Below are positions 43,776-52,197 of a stretch of DNA of 64,000 bases, piece by piece. Origin of the DNA: Pedobacter antarcticus. GTDB taxonomy: Bacteria; Bacteroidota; Bacteroidia; Sphingobacteriales; Sphingobacteriaceae. The stretch spans positions 1 through 64,000 of the forward strand of contig NZ_FONS01000010.1 in assembly GCF_900112985.1 (NCBI RefSeq), in the 5' to 3' direction. A model generated the notes under the pieces. The model saw only the letters and a list, made by a program, of their open reading frames with translations. It searched no databases and was not told the DNA's origin. A program made the position numbers and the translations under genes. Numbering within the stretch: the first letter of the stretch is position 1; each line of letters starts with the position of its first letter.

Positions 43776-44396
43776 ATGGACACAAAAGCAAATCAGGACG
43801 ATTCTATTCAGCCGGCAGAAATGCCTTTTTTAAAACAGATAGAACAGTTGAAAAAAAATCTGAATATGATTCTTTCAGAGCAATTACAGCTGGCTGCTAA
43901 ATTAGATTATGGACAGATTGCCAAGCTAATTCCCGAACTGATGACAGCTGAACGGATCTTTGTGGCTGGAGCGGGCCGTTCCGGATTATCAATGAAAGCA
44001 GCAGCAATGCGGCTCATGCATTTTGGTTTTCAGGTATATGTCGCGGGAGAAACAACTACACCTGCTATCCGTAAAGGAGACCTCTTACTGGCAGCTTCAG
44101 GATCCGGTACAACAACAAGTATCGTAAATGCAGCGCAGAAAGCAGTTAATGCCGGAGCAAAAGTAGTTGCTCTGAGTGTAACAGCAGAGTCACCTCTTGC
44201 TGCATTGGCAGAACTGGTTTGTATCCTGCCAGCCGCCCAAAAACAGGATCACGGCAAAACAATGTCACAGCAATATGCCGGCAGCCTTTATGAACAGGGA
44301 CTGTTATTACTCACCGATGCCATATTTCAGACCCTCTGGGCAATGGAATACAGTCCTGCGGAAACCCTCTGGACCAGGCACGCAAATCTTGAATAA
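43776..44396 (+). CDS. hxlB: 6-phospho-3-hexuloisomerase (PHI)
   Basis: The 206-residue SIS-domain sugar isomerase converts 3-hexulose-6-phosphate to fructose-6-phosphate, the second step of ribulose-monophosphate formaldehyde fixation. It shows the SIS signature FVAGAGRSGLSMKAAAMRLMHFGF, then AASGSGTTTSIVNAAQKA and the C-terminal QYAGSLYEQGLLLLTDAI typical of PHI. An N-terminal extension of ~20 residues precedes the domain. It is transcribed with hps, 22 bp downstream. The PHI call is secured by that pairing. Confidence 0.93.
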   Translation: MDTKANQDDSIQPAEMPFLKQIEQLKKNLNMILSEQLQLAAKLDYGQIAKLIPELMTAERIFVAGAGRSGLSMKAAAMRLMHFGFQVYVAGETTTPAIRKGDLLLAASGSGTTTSIVNAAQKAVNAGAKVVALSVTAESPLAALAELVCILPAAQKQDHGKTMSQQYAGSLYEQGLLLLTDAIFQTLWAMEYSPAETLWTRHANLE

Positions 44397-44418
44397 ATAA
44401 AAAATAAATATATCTATC

Positions 44419-45051
44419 ATGGCAAAATTACAAGTAGCAATTGATTTATTAACCACTCAGGATGCATTAGCTTTAGCAGCTAAAATCGCTCCTTATATTG
44501 ACATTATTGAATTAGGTACTCCCCTTATTAAAAATGAAGGAATTGCCGTAGTAACAGCAATGAAGCAGGCACATCCTGATAAATTGGTTTTTGCAGATTT
44601 AAAAACAATGGATGCTGGCGAACTGGAAGCAGATATCGCATTTAAAGCTGGTGCAGACTTAGTTACCGTCTTAGGCGCAGCAGGAAACGCAACTATTGCG
44701 GGAGCCATCAAAGCTGGAAAAGCACATGGTAAAGGTGTAGTAGTAGATACTATCGGCGTTGCAGACCGCGTACAACGCGCTAAAGAGGTTATTGAGCTTG
44801 GTGCAGAATTCGTAGAATTACATGCAGGTCTTGACGAGCAGTGGACTCCAGGATATTCTATCCAGGTTTTAATTGATGAAGCTTCAAGAGCAGGTGTACC
44901 AGTATCGGTAGCTGGCGGTGTGAACATCACAAATGTTGCCGATGTAATTAGAGCTGGCGCTATCGTAGCGGTTGCAGGCGCAGCAATTTATGGCGCTGAA
45001 GACCCGGCTGCTGCTGCAAAAGCACTTCGTGAAGCGATTGATGCAGCCTAA
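44419..45051 (+). CDS. hxlA: 3-hexulose-6-phosphate synthase (HPS)
   Basis: This 210-residue TIM-barrel enzyme of the OMP-decarboxylase superfamily condenses formaldehyde with ribulose-5-phosphate. Characteristic stretches are LQVAIDLL, IDIIELGTPLIKNEG, VFADLKTMDAGELEADIAF, the barrel strand LVTVLGAAGNATI and FVELHAGLDEQ. Together with phi it gives a two-step route from formaldehyde to fructose-6-phosphate. In a heterotrophic Bacteroidota this most likely detoxifies formaldehyde or links to ribose-5-phosphate supply rather than supporting growth on methanol. No methanol dehydrogenase is in the window. Confidence 0.95.
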   Translation: MAKLQVAIDLLTTQDALALAAKIAPYIDIIELGTPLIKNEGIAVVTAMKQAHPDKLVFADLKTMDAGELEADIAFKAGADLVTVLGAAGNATIAGAIKAGKAHGKGVVVDTIGVADRVQRAKEVIELGAEFVELHAGLDEQWTPGYSIQVLIDEASRAGVPVSVAGGVNITNVADVIRAGAIVAVAGAAIYGAEDPAAAAKALREAIDAA

Positions 45052-45170
45052 AAATTGCAGCACATCATATATTTTGAGAAGAAGAATAAGCGAAGGGCGA
45101 TAAATTAATCGCCTTACCTTAAACTGGAACAGTTTTTGATTGTTTTCTGATTCAAAAATCTGCTAATTTC

Positions 45171-45554
45171 TTGATTATGGTAAAAAGGATACATGTTCTC
45201 GAGGACGACAGTGATATCAGGTATATCATTGAATACTTATTAAAGGATGAAGGATATGAATTAACACAATCCTCCTCTTTAAGCGAGTTGAAAAGCAAAA
45301 TCAGAGACGGCATACCCGATTTATTTATCATAGATGTAATGCTGCCTGACGGAAACGGTATCGAAATTTGCGATGACCTCAAAAATGACATTTTCACCAA
45401 ACATATTCCGGTGATCGTCATGTCTGCAAATCCCAGAAGCAAGCAGATGAGCACTCAGGCATGTGCAGATGATTATATCAGCAAACCATTTGATCTGGAC
45501 GATGTACTCATTAGAATCAACAGAATATTAGATAGAAAAAACACGAAGGTTTAA
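45171..45554 (+). CDS. Single-domain response regulator (receiver only)
   Basis: This 127-residue receiver has EDDSD (11-15), phospho-acceptor D55 in FIIDVMLPDG and K in SKPFDLDDV. An internal ATG at codon 3 is an equally possible start. It is clearly paralogous to the receiver at 42358-42717 (compare IPVIVMSANPRSKQMSTQACADDYISKPFDL with the equivalent region). No kinase is adjacent. Its stop codon is inside the loop of the following terminator. Confidence 0.92.
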   Translation: MIMVKRIHVLEDDSDIRYIIEYLLKDEGYELTQSSSLSELKSKIRDGIPDLFIIDVMLPDGNGIEICDDLKNDIFTKHIPVIVMSANPRSKQMSTQACADDYISKPFDLDDVLIRINRILDRKNTKV

Positions 45555-45570
45555 CCTTCGTGTTTTTTTT
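45535..45570. terminator. Bidirectional terminator overlapping a stop codon
   Basis: AACACGAAGGT pairs with ACCTTCGTGTT, with A- and T-runs on both sides. The TAA of the upstream receiver gene (45552-45554) forms part of the loop. It lies between convergent genes and can stop transcription from both. Confidence 0.9.
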
Positions 45571-45588
45571 TGACTGCTGGAATTTAAA

Positions 45589-46719
45589 TTACTTTCCCTG
45601 CTGCTTGGGGACTGCATTTTTAAGATAATCCAGAATTAAACCTGCAGTACGGGCAGAAGCTCCCGCGTCACCCATCTTTTCAGCAAGTTCAGCATACTCT
45701 TCTTCCATCTTTATCCTGACAGGCCCTTCAATCAGCCCCCTTAATTCAGACTCTATATTTTTAGAATTACAATCTTCCTGAATCAGCTCGGTGACTACTT
45801 TACGATCCATAATCAAATTAACCAGGGATATAAACCGGATCTTCACCAGCATTCTAGCTATGGCAATTGAAACCCTGCCACCTTTGTATAAAACAACCTG
45901 TGGCACACGAAATAAAGCAGTTTCTAAAGTCGCGGTGCCGGAGGCAACCAATGCCGTATGGGCATGATAAAGCAAATCATAAGTTTTGCCAAAGACCAGC
46001 GATACATTTTTGCCCGCGGTAAACTGTGCATAATAGTCTCCCTGAAAACCTGGCGCCGCCGCTATAGCGAACTGCTGATCAGGAAAACGGTCAGTAATAC
46101 TCAACATAGCTGGCAGCAGACGTTCAATCTCCTGCTTCCTGCTTCCGGGCAATAAGGCGACCAGTTGCTGATTGCCAAAACCATAAGCTGCCGCAAATCC
46201 AGGATCAGGTATATAAGCCTCCTTCTCGTCCAATAGTGGATTACCAACATAGTGTACGTCCATCCCCCAGCTTTTATAAAATTCCACCTCAAAAGGCAAA
46301 ATGCAATATAGCTGGTCGACGACTTTTTTAATCTTAAGCACTCTTTTTTGATTCCATGCCCAGACCTTTGGTGATATATAATAACAGACTTTTATGCCCT
46401 GCGCTTTTGCAAATTCAGCAATTTTAAGATTAAAGCCAGGGAAATCTATCAGGATCAGTACATCAGGACGGGTTTTAAGGATGTCCTCTTTGCATGTTTT
46501 CATGTTCCTTAAGACGGTCCGGAGATTTAATACCACTTCAGTAAAGCCCATAAAAGCCATGTCTGCATAATGCTTCACCAGCATTCCACCTTCTGCCTTC
46601 ATTTTGTCCCCGCCGAAATAACGGAAGTCCGCTTCAGGATCCAGCGCTTTGACTGCTTTCATCAGGTTTGCACCATGCAGGTCTCCCGAAGCTTCTCCAG
46701 CCACAAGATAATATTTCAT
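45589..46719 (-). CDS. lpxB: Lipid-A-disaccharide synthase
   Basis: The 376-residue glycosyltransferase of family GT19 joins UDP-2,3-diacylglucosamine and lipid X to form the lipid A disaccharide. It begins YYLVAGEASGDLHGANLMKAV, contains ILIDFPGFNLKIAEFAK and CYYISPKVWAWNQKR, and has LLPGSRKQEIERLLP and ALVASGTATLETAL. It is a peripheral inner-membrane enzyme. It lies 41 bp downstream of surE on the same strand, a usual Bacteroidota arrangement. Confidence 0.97.
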   Translation of the reverse strand: MKYYLVAGEASGDLHGANLMKAVKALDPEADFRYFGGDKMKAEGGMLVKHYADMAFMGFTEVVLNLRTVLRNMKTCKEDILKTRPDVLILIDFPGFNLKIAEFAKAQGIKVCYYISPKVWAWNQKRVLKIKKVVDQLYCILPFEVEFYKSWGMDVHYVGNPLLDEKEAYIPDPGFAAAYGFGNQQLVALLPGSRKQEIERLLPAMLSITDRFPDQQFAIAAAPGFQGDYYAQFTAGKNVSLVFGKTYDLLYHAHTALVASGTATLETALFRVPQVVLYKGGRVSIAIARMLVKIRFISLVNLIMDRKVVTELIQEDCNSKNIESELRGLIEGPVRIKMEEEYAELAEKMGDAGASARTAGLILDYLKNAVPKQQGK

Positions 46720-46760
46720 CGGCTCATTATTTTTAAGGTCATCATCTTATCAAACAGATT

Positions 46761-47540
46761 TTAAGCATTAAAATCCCAGGAATTTAACAAAGGGATAGCG
46801 TGGTGGGCAGTCAGGTCGAACTGAACCGGCACAACGGATACATAACCGTGTTCCAATGCCCAGACATCTGTATCTTCTCCTTTATCATTATTCTGAAAAA
46901 CACCGGTAAGCCAGTAGTAAGGGCGGCCATGTGGATCTTTGCGTTCATCGAATTCTTCGGCCCATTTTGCATTGGCCTGACGGCAAATTTTAATTCCTTT
47001 CAGATCTGCGCCGTTCGGAAAATTCACATTGAGTAAAGTTGCCTGCGGCAAACCATGTTCCAGCACCTCTGCACTGATTTTGGTCACAAACTTCAGGCAA
47101 TGACTGAAATCTGCTGATTCGGTAAAATCATCCAGCGAAAACCCGATTGAAGGAATCCCCTCAATTGCTCCCTCTACTGCAGCAGACATTGTTCCTGAAT
47201 AGATTACATTGATTGAGTTGTTTAGTCCGTGGTTAATTCCGGAAACACACAGATCTGGTTTTTTACCTTTAAAAATTTTATTTACTGCTAGTTTAACGCA
47301 ATCTACGGGTGTTCCCGAGCACTTGTACATTTCTACGCCTTCATAAAGATTCACGCGGTCAAATCTCAATGGCTTACCTATTGTAATGGCATGTCCCATG
47401 CCAGATTGCGGGCCGTCAGGAGCAACAACGACAACGTCTCCCAATTCCTTTACAGCATCGATCAGATTTTTAATTCCGGGTGCTGTAACTCCATCATCAT
47501 TAACTACCAGAATCTGAGGTCTGTTTGACTGCTTTTTCAT
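46761..47540 (-). CDS. surE: 5'/3'-nucleotidase SurE
   Basis: The 259-residue metal-dependent phosphatase hydrolyses nucleoside monophosphates. It starts with the metal-binding motif ILVVNDDGVTAPGI and continues with VVVAPDGPQSGMGHAIT, the SGTPVDCVKLA segment and DLCVSGINHGLNNSINVIYSGTMSAA. Length and order fit the family. It is the first gene of a surE-lpxB pair. Confidence 0.97.
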   Translation of the reverse strand: MKKQSNRPQILVVNDDGVTAPGIKNLIDAVKELGDVVVVAPDGPQSGMGHAITIGKPLRFDRVNLYEGVEMYKCSGTPVDCVKLAVNKIFKGKKPDLCVSGINHGLNNSINVIYSGTMSAAVEGAIEGIPSIGFSLDDFTESADFSHCLKFVTKISAEVLEHGLPQATLLNVNFPNGADLKGIKICRQANAKWAEEFDERKDPHGRPYYWLTGVFQNNDKGEDTDVWALEHGYVSVVPVQFDLTAHHAIPLLNSWDFNA

Positions 47541-47662
47541 GTATATATTATTTTATGCGATAATTTTATGCTGAGCGCAGGGACTATAGATATTTAGCCA
47601 ATCCCTGATCGTAAAAGTACAAGAATATCATCTCATTCTGTGAAAATTTCGTTTTACAAAAG

Positions 47663-47670
47663 TATATTTG
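47663..47670 (+). promoter_or_regulatory. Candidate -7 element for the M16 peptidase gene
   Basis: TATATTTG matches TAnnTTTG exactly and lies about 70 bp before the start codon. No good TTG was found at the usual upstream distance. Confidence 0.45.
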
Positions 47671-47742
47671 ATGCATAGAATGCTGTCAATAGCATTAAAA
47701 AAGACGCTCAATCAGAAAATCTCCTTACTATAAAAAATGCTC

Positions 47743-50676
47743 ATGAAATCTAAATTCATCATGCTATCCTGCTTCCTCCTTACCGGGACGGGGCTGATGG
47801 CACAAACCGAGTTTCAGTGGAAAACTGCAACTTCAGGTGGTTACAGCTATAAATATGTAACTAATGACCCAACCAGAGCACGTTTCTACACGTTAAAAAA
47901 TGGTCTGTCGGTTATTTTGTCCGAAAATGCTAAAGAACCAAATGTCGAATACCGCATGGCCGTACGTGCAGGGAGTAATACAGACCCACGCAATGCAACC
48001 GGACTTGCCCATTACCTGGAACATTTACTGTTTAAAGGAACAGATCGTTTCGGTACAATGAACTACGCGAAGGAGAAGCCACTGCTGGACAAAATTGAAG
48101 CTCTTTACGAAAAATACCACGCTACTACAGACCCGGCAAAACGTAAGGAGATCTATGCTGAAATTAACAAAACATCTGGAGAAGCATCAAATTATTCTAT
48201 CGCTAACGAATACGATAAAATGATGAAATCTATCGGCGGACAGTCTACCAATGCGCATACCTGGTATGAAGAGACCGTGTACAATGAAGATTTCCCTAGT
48301 AATGCAACTGATAAGTTTCTGGCATTGCAGGCAGAGCGTTTCCGCAGTCCTGTCTTCCGTATTTTCCATACCGAACTGGAAGCTGTTTATGAAGAAAAAA
48401 ACAGGGGCCTGGATAATGATGCCTGGAAGATCAGCGAGAAGCTGAACGACTTACTTTATCCAACCCACAATTACGGTCAGCAAACAACCATAGGTACTAT
48501 TGAGCACCTGAAAAACCCATCTCTTGTTGAAATCAGAAAATACTACAACAAATATTATGTACCAAATAATATGGCCGTTGTAATGTCCGGCGATTTCAAG
48601 GCAGATGAAATGATTAAAAAGGTCGACATTGCTTTTAGTTATATGAAAGCGAAACCACTGGAACTTTATCAGCCTGCACCGGAGAAACCTTTAACTAAAG
48701 TACAGGTTGCAGACATCTATGGCCCAAGCGCAGAGGTTGTAAGGATCGGTTATCGTGGTTTTGCGGAAAACACAAAAGAAAGTATGCTGCTGGATTTAAT
48801 TTCTAGCATCCTGTCCAATGGTAAAGCAGGTTTAATGGACATTAACCTGAATAAGGCACAAAAAGTATTAAATGCAGCAGCTGGCTATCAGCAAATGAAG
48901 GATTACGGTACATTCATTATGCTGGCTACTCCTAAACAGGGACAGTCACTGGATGAAGCGAAACAACTGGTGCTGGACCAACTGGCTTTATTAAAAAAAG
49001 GCTCTTTTGATGAGAGCTTGATTAAAGCGACTGTAGCCAACAGCAAGCTTAGCTTACTGGAAAACTTTGATAATAATGGTTTCCGTGTAGAGGCGATTAC
49101 CAACGAGTTTATCATGAACCGCGGTACCAAATGGAATCAATCCCTGAATTCTCCGGATGCCATGGCTAAAGTAAGTAAAAAGGAAATTGTAGATTTTGCA
49201 AATAAATTCTTTGGCAACGATTATGTAGTTATTCTGAAACATAAAGGCGAGGACAAAAACATTGCAAAAGTCGACAAACCGGTTATCACACCTGTGAAGA
49301 CTAATACGAACGAAACCTCTCCCTTCACGCAGCAATTACTTGCCCGTACAACGAAACCTATCGAAGCTAAATTCCTGGATTACCAGAAAGATTTGAACTT
49401 TGGTAAAGTAGGCATCGCCGATGTGGTTACCGTTGAAAACAAAGAGAACAGTATTTTTAATTTGACTTACCGTTATGATTTGGGTTCATGGAATTCTAAG
49501 CTGGCTCCTTACGCGGCAAGGTACCTGACTTTTCTGGGTACAGATAAATACTCAGCTGAAGAGATCAGCAAGCAGTTCTATAATATTGCCTGCAGCTATT
49601 CATTTACGGTAAACAACGACGTAACTACGATTAGAATTTCCGGTCTGCAGGAAAACTTCGACCAGGCGGTAAAATTGGTTGAGCATGTTTTTGCAAATTG
49701 TAAGCCAGACGAGCAAGCACTAAAAGAAATGAAAAGCAGCGTCCTGAAATCAAGGGAAAATAATAAGCTGAATAAAGCTGCTATTTTATCTGGTCTAATG
49801 AGTTACGCACAATATGGTGCACAAAATCCGTTCAATTATGCGCTCACCAATGCAGAGGTTGAACAGATGACTTCGGCTGAATTACTGGAGATCCTGCATA
49901 ATATAAATAACCTGAAACATAGTATCAATTACTACGGTCCACAGACGCTGCAGGCATTTACTGGTGACATTGCGAAAATCCATATTCTTCCAGCTTCTTT
50001 TATGGAAGCTCCGGCTGCGCAGAAATTCAACTTTACGCAAACTGCAGATAATCAGGTCTATTTCGCTGATTATGACATGGTGCAGGCCGAAATTCGCTGG
50101 TTAAGAAATGACGGCGTATTCAATGCTGCTGATGCAGCGAAAATAAACCTGTTCAACAGTTATTTTGGTGGCGGTATGGGTTCAATTGTTTTCCAGACTA
50201 TCCGTGAATCAAAAGCGCTGGCTTACTCTACCTACGCATTCTACTCTACTCCTGACAAAGCAGGGAAAGACAACTCTATGATTGCTTATGTGGGTACACA
50301 AGCCGATAAAATGAATGAGGCGGTGGCCGGTATGAACGAACTACTGAATGTATTGCCGGAATCTGAAAAGAATTTCGAGTCTTCTAAATCAAATTCATTG
50401 AATGCACTGGAAACATCACGTGTGACCAAATTTGATATTATTAACCATTATTATGCAGACAAAAGACTAGGTCTGGAACAAGATTCAAGGATCGCAGAAT
50501 TTAATGGAATCAAACCTTTAAAATTCAGCGATATCAAATCTTTCCATGATAATAAAGTATCTAATAAGCCATTCAGCTATTGCATAGTAGCTTCCAATAA
50601 AAATGTCAAAACTGCTGACATGGAGAAATTCGGGAAACTGAACACCTTAAGCCTGGAGCAGATTTTCGGTTATTAA
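47743..50676 (+). CDS. M16-family (insulinase/pitrilysin-like) zinc metallopeptidase, exported
   Basis: This is a large protease of 977 residues from the ATG at 47743; an ATG two codons earlier is also possible. The signal peptide ends near LMAQ (~20). The N-terminal M16 domain has the inverted zinc motif HYLEH in GLAHYLEHLLFKGTDRFG, with ANEYDKM and a Glu-rich ELEAVYEEKNRG segment supplying the third ligand. The inactive second half carries the usual GGGMGSIVFQTIRESKALAYS. It probably degrades peptides in the periplasm as a clam-shell fold in one chain. It is monocistronic with a terminator after it. Confidence 0.93.
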   Translation: MKSKFIMLSCFLLTGTGLMAQTEFQWKTATSGGYSYKYVTNDPTRARFYTLKNGLSVILSENAKEPNVEYRMAVRAGSNTDPRNATGLAHYLEHLLFKGTDRFGTMNYAKEKPLLDKIEALYEKYHATTDPAKRKEIYAEINKTSGEASNYSIANEYDKMMKSIGGQSTNAHTWYEETVYNEDFPSNATDKFLALQAERFRSPVFRIFHTELEAVYEEKNRGLDNDAWKISEKLNDLLYPTHNYGQQTTIGTIEHLKNPSLVEIRKYYNKYYVPNNMAVVMSGDFKADEMIKKVDIAFSYMKAKPLELYQPAPEKPLTKVQVADIYGPSAEVVRIGYRGFAENTKESMLLDLISSILSNGKAGLMDINLNKAQKVLNAAAGYQQMKDYGTFIMLATPKQGQSLDEAKQLVLDQLALLKKGSFDESLIKATVANSKLSLLENFDNNGFRVEAITNEFIMNRGTKWNQSLNSPDAMAKVSKKEIVDFANKFFGNDYVVILKHKGEDKNIAKVDKPVITPVKTNTNETSPFTQQLLARTTKPIEAKFLDYQKDLNFGKVGIADVVTVENKENSIFNLTYRYDLGSWNSKLAPYAARYLTFLGTDKYSAEEISKQFYNIACSYSFTVNNDVTTIRISGLQENFDQAVKLVEHVFANCKPDEQALKEMKSSVLKSRENNKLNKAAILSGLMSYAQYGAQNPFNYALTNAEVEQMTSAELLEILHNINNLKHSINYYGPQTLQAFTGDIAKIHILPASFMEAPAAQKFNFTQTADNQVYFADYDMVQAEIRWLRNDGVFNAADAAKINLFNSYFGGGMGSIVFQTIRESKALAYSTYAFYSTPDKAGKDNSMIAYVGTQADKMNEAVAGMNELLNVLPESEKNFESSKSNSLNALETSRVTKFDIINHYYADKRLGLEQDSRIAEFNGIKPLKFSDIKSFHDNKVSNKPFSYCIVASNKNVKTADMEKFGKLNTLSLEQIFGY

Positions 50677-50716
50677 CCGGCCCCACTAAGGGCATCTGAT
50701 TTGGGTGCTGCCAACG

Positions 50717-50756
50717 AAATCCCGTTATCTTTTTATAAGGTAACGGGATTTTTTTA
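50717..50756 (+). terminator. Intrinsic terminator of the M16 peptidase gene
   Basis: AAATCCCGTTA pairs with TAACGGGATTT around a loop of about 13 nt and is followed by a T run. It lies 41 bp after the stop codon. Confidence 0.85.
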
Positions 50757-51040
50757 TATTGAATCCTTAAGGCTAAGACATATCTCCAACCCATCCTTGA
50801 CCCATTTAACGATATTTGAAGATCTCTGATGAATAGCTTAGCGACGTCTGAATTTATTTTAGACAAAATTTAAACTGCTGCAAGCTCATACTATTGATGC
50901 TTTGGTTTTATTCGGGCCATCTGTTGGTATTGTTCGCATGGAACCCGAAGATAAGGTGAGTCCAACCCGAACTTGACCCGAGGTCGACCCGATGGGAAAC
51001 GTCATTATTCCTTGAGATACCGTATAGCATCCCAATAAAA
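50757..51040. other. Intergenic stretch with a possible dead gene fragment or dispersed repeat
   Basis: No complete gene is visible between the M16 terminator and the csbD terminator. On the minus strand, 50890-50990 is open in more than one frame and its composition differs from the AT-rich gaps nearby (several CCCGA/TCGGG motifs at 50942-50992). One frame reads FGLDSPYLRVPCEQYQQMAR, another VGLTLSSGSMRTIPTDGPNK. This may be a dispersed non-coding repeat or a decayed gene. Confidence 0.35.
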
Positions 51041-51070
51041 AAGGCTATACTCCTTTCGGAATATAGCCTG
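51041..51070 (-). terminator. Intrinsic terminator of the csbD-like gene
   Basis: AGGCTATA pairs with TATAGCCT around CTCCTTTCGGAA and is followed on the minus strand by six T. It lies 21 bp after the stop. Confidence 0.85.
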
Positions 51071-51091
51071 CTACGTTTAATTATATGGTAA

Positions 51092-51277
51092 TTACAGTGA
51101 CTTGATCCAGTCTACCAGCTCATCGCGGGTTTTTCCGGTCTTCTGCTGTAATCTTCCATACAGTTCATCATCTTTTCCTTCTTCGTATTTAAGATCGTCA
51201 TCGGTTAAGTCGCCGTAAGCTTGTTTAACTTTACCTTTTAACTCGTTCCATTTTCCTTTTAATTCTAATTTGTCCAT
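51092..51277 (-). CDS. CsbD-family stress-response protein
   Basis: The small hydrophilic 61-residue protein has the family core [26 protein letters not shown], followed by [14 protein letters not shown]. CsbD proteins are induced by general stress in many bacteria, but the molecular role is not known. It is transcribed alone, with a partial -7 element (TTCTTTTG) about 40 bp before the start. Confidence 0.93.
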   Translation of the reverse strand: MDKLELKGKWNELKGKVKQAYGDLTDDDLKYEEGKDDELYGRLQQKTGKTRDELVDWIKSL

Positions 51278-51433
51278 GGTATTTGTTTTTTGTTTCTAAA
51301 TTGAACTGACAAAAGAACAACGCTAATTAAAAAAAGTTTGGAATGTTACCTTTCGGATTATTAATTCGTCTAAAATCTAAACGGACAGCTATAAATATAG
51401 CTACCAGATAAATTACCGCTAACGATAAATCAA

Positions 51434-52147
51434 ATGAACATGCTGATGAAAAAAATTTACTACTGCTTTTTATTGCTGCCCCTGATCTTGTCTGCTTCCT
51501 GCACGATGATGGTGAAGACAATTGCCAAATCTGCTGCGAAGGGCTATGATGACCATGTTGATCTCCAGATCAATCAGCTGAAATTAGTGGACACCCTTGG
51601 GAAAACGGCTTCCTTTGAACAGCTATATACTGGCAAAACAGTGTATCTCTATACCTGGAAATCCCCTATTCTACTCCCTCCCGATGACAAGGACCTCCTT
51701 TATAAAGGATTAAAAGACCGCTTTGCAAAATATGAGGATGTTGTTTTCATTAATCTGTATACTGGAAATAAGGATGAGGACTGGAAGCTTATCCACGGAT
51801 TACAGCAAAAGAATGTAAAAGCTTTTCGTTTAGCGGAAGACCCGGCAAATGCAGCGTTCCGTGAGTTATACAGTATTTCTACGTCACCACAAATTGTGAG
51901 TAAAGACGGACATATCCTGGGCTTCAAGGGTCCCTTGCCATCTGATAAACTTGTCGTTGACTATGCCTTATATCAGGCGAGAAATGGTATGGATGCAACC
52001 TCTTCGACCAAGATTTTAATTAAAGGAGTTAATAAAGAAGAACGTCTGAGTACCGAAGAACTTAAGAGTTGGTATAGTACTCATTTCGGGAAAGACCCCA
52101 ATGAAAAGATCAATGCCAGTATCTCTAATAAAGGTTCTGATAATTAA
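51434..52147 (+). CDS. Lipoprotein with a thioredoxin-like fold, no redox motif
   Basis: The 237-residue protein has a lipobox SASC (C23; or C19 if it starts at the internal ATG, MKKIYYCF). The mature part, with LVDTLGKTASFEQLYTGKTVYLYTWKS and AAFRELYSISTSPQIVSKDGHILGFKGPL, follows the thioredoxin/TlpA pattern, including the cis-Pro-like TSPQIV. The CxxC pair is replaced by WKSPIL, so it cannot act as a classical disulfide reductase. A polar tail of about 45 residues ends the protein. The function is unknown. Confidence 0.7.
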   Translation: MNMLMKKIYYCFLLLPLILSASCTMMVKTIAKSAAKGYDDHVDLQINQLKLVDTLGKTASFEQLYTGKTVYLYTWKSPILLPPDDKDLLYKGLKDRFAKYEDVVFINLYTGNKDEDWKLIHGLQQKNVKAFRLAEDPANAAFRELYSISTSPQIVSKDGHILGFKGPLPSDKLVVDYALYQARNGMDATSSTKILIKGVNKEERLSTEELKSWYSTHFGKDPNEKINASISNKGSDN

Positions 52148-52149
52148 AC

Positions 52150-52185
52150 AAAAGGGCCTTTTTGCAAATGCAAAAAGGCCCTTTT
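52150..52185. terminator. Bidirectional intrinsic terminator
   Basis: A near-perfect palindrome: AAAAGGGCCTTTTTGCA / TGCAAAAAGGCCCTTTT with a 2-nt loop. It sits between convergent genes, 3 bp after the left stop and 12 bp before the acs stop. Confidence 0.9.
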
Positions 52186-52197
52186 AATTTTAGGTGA

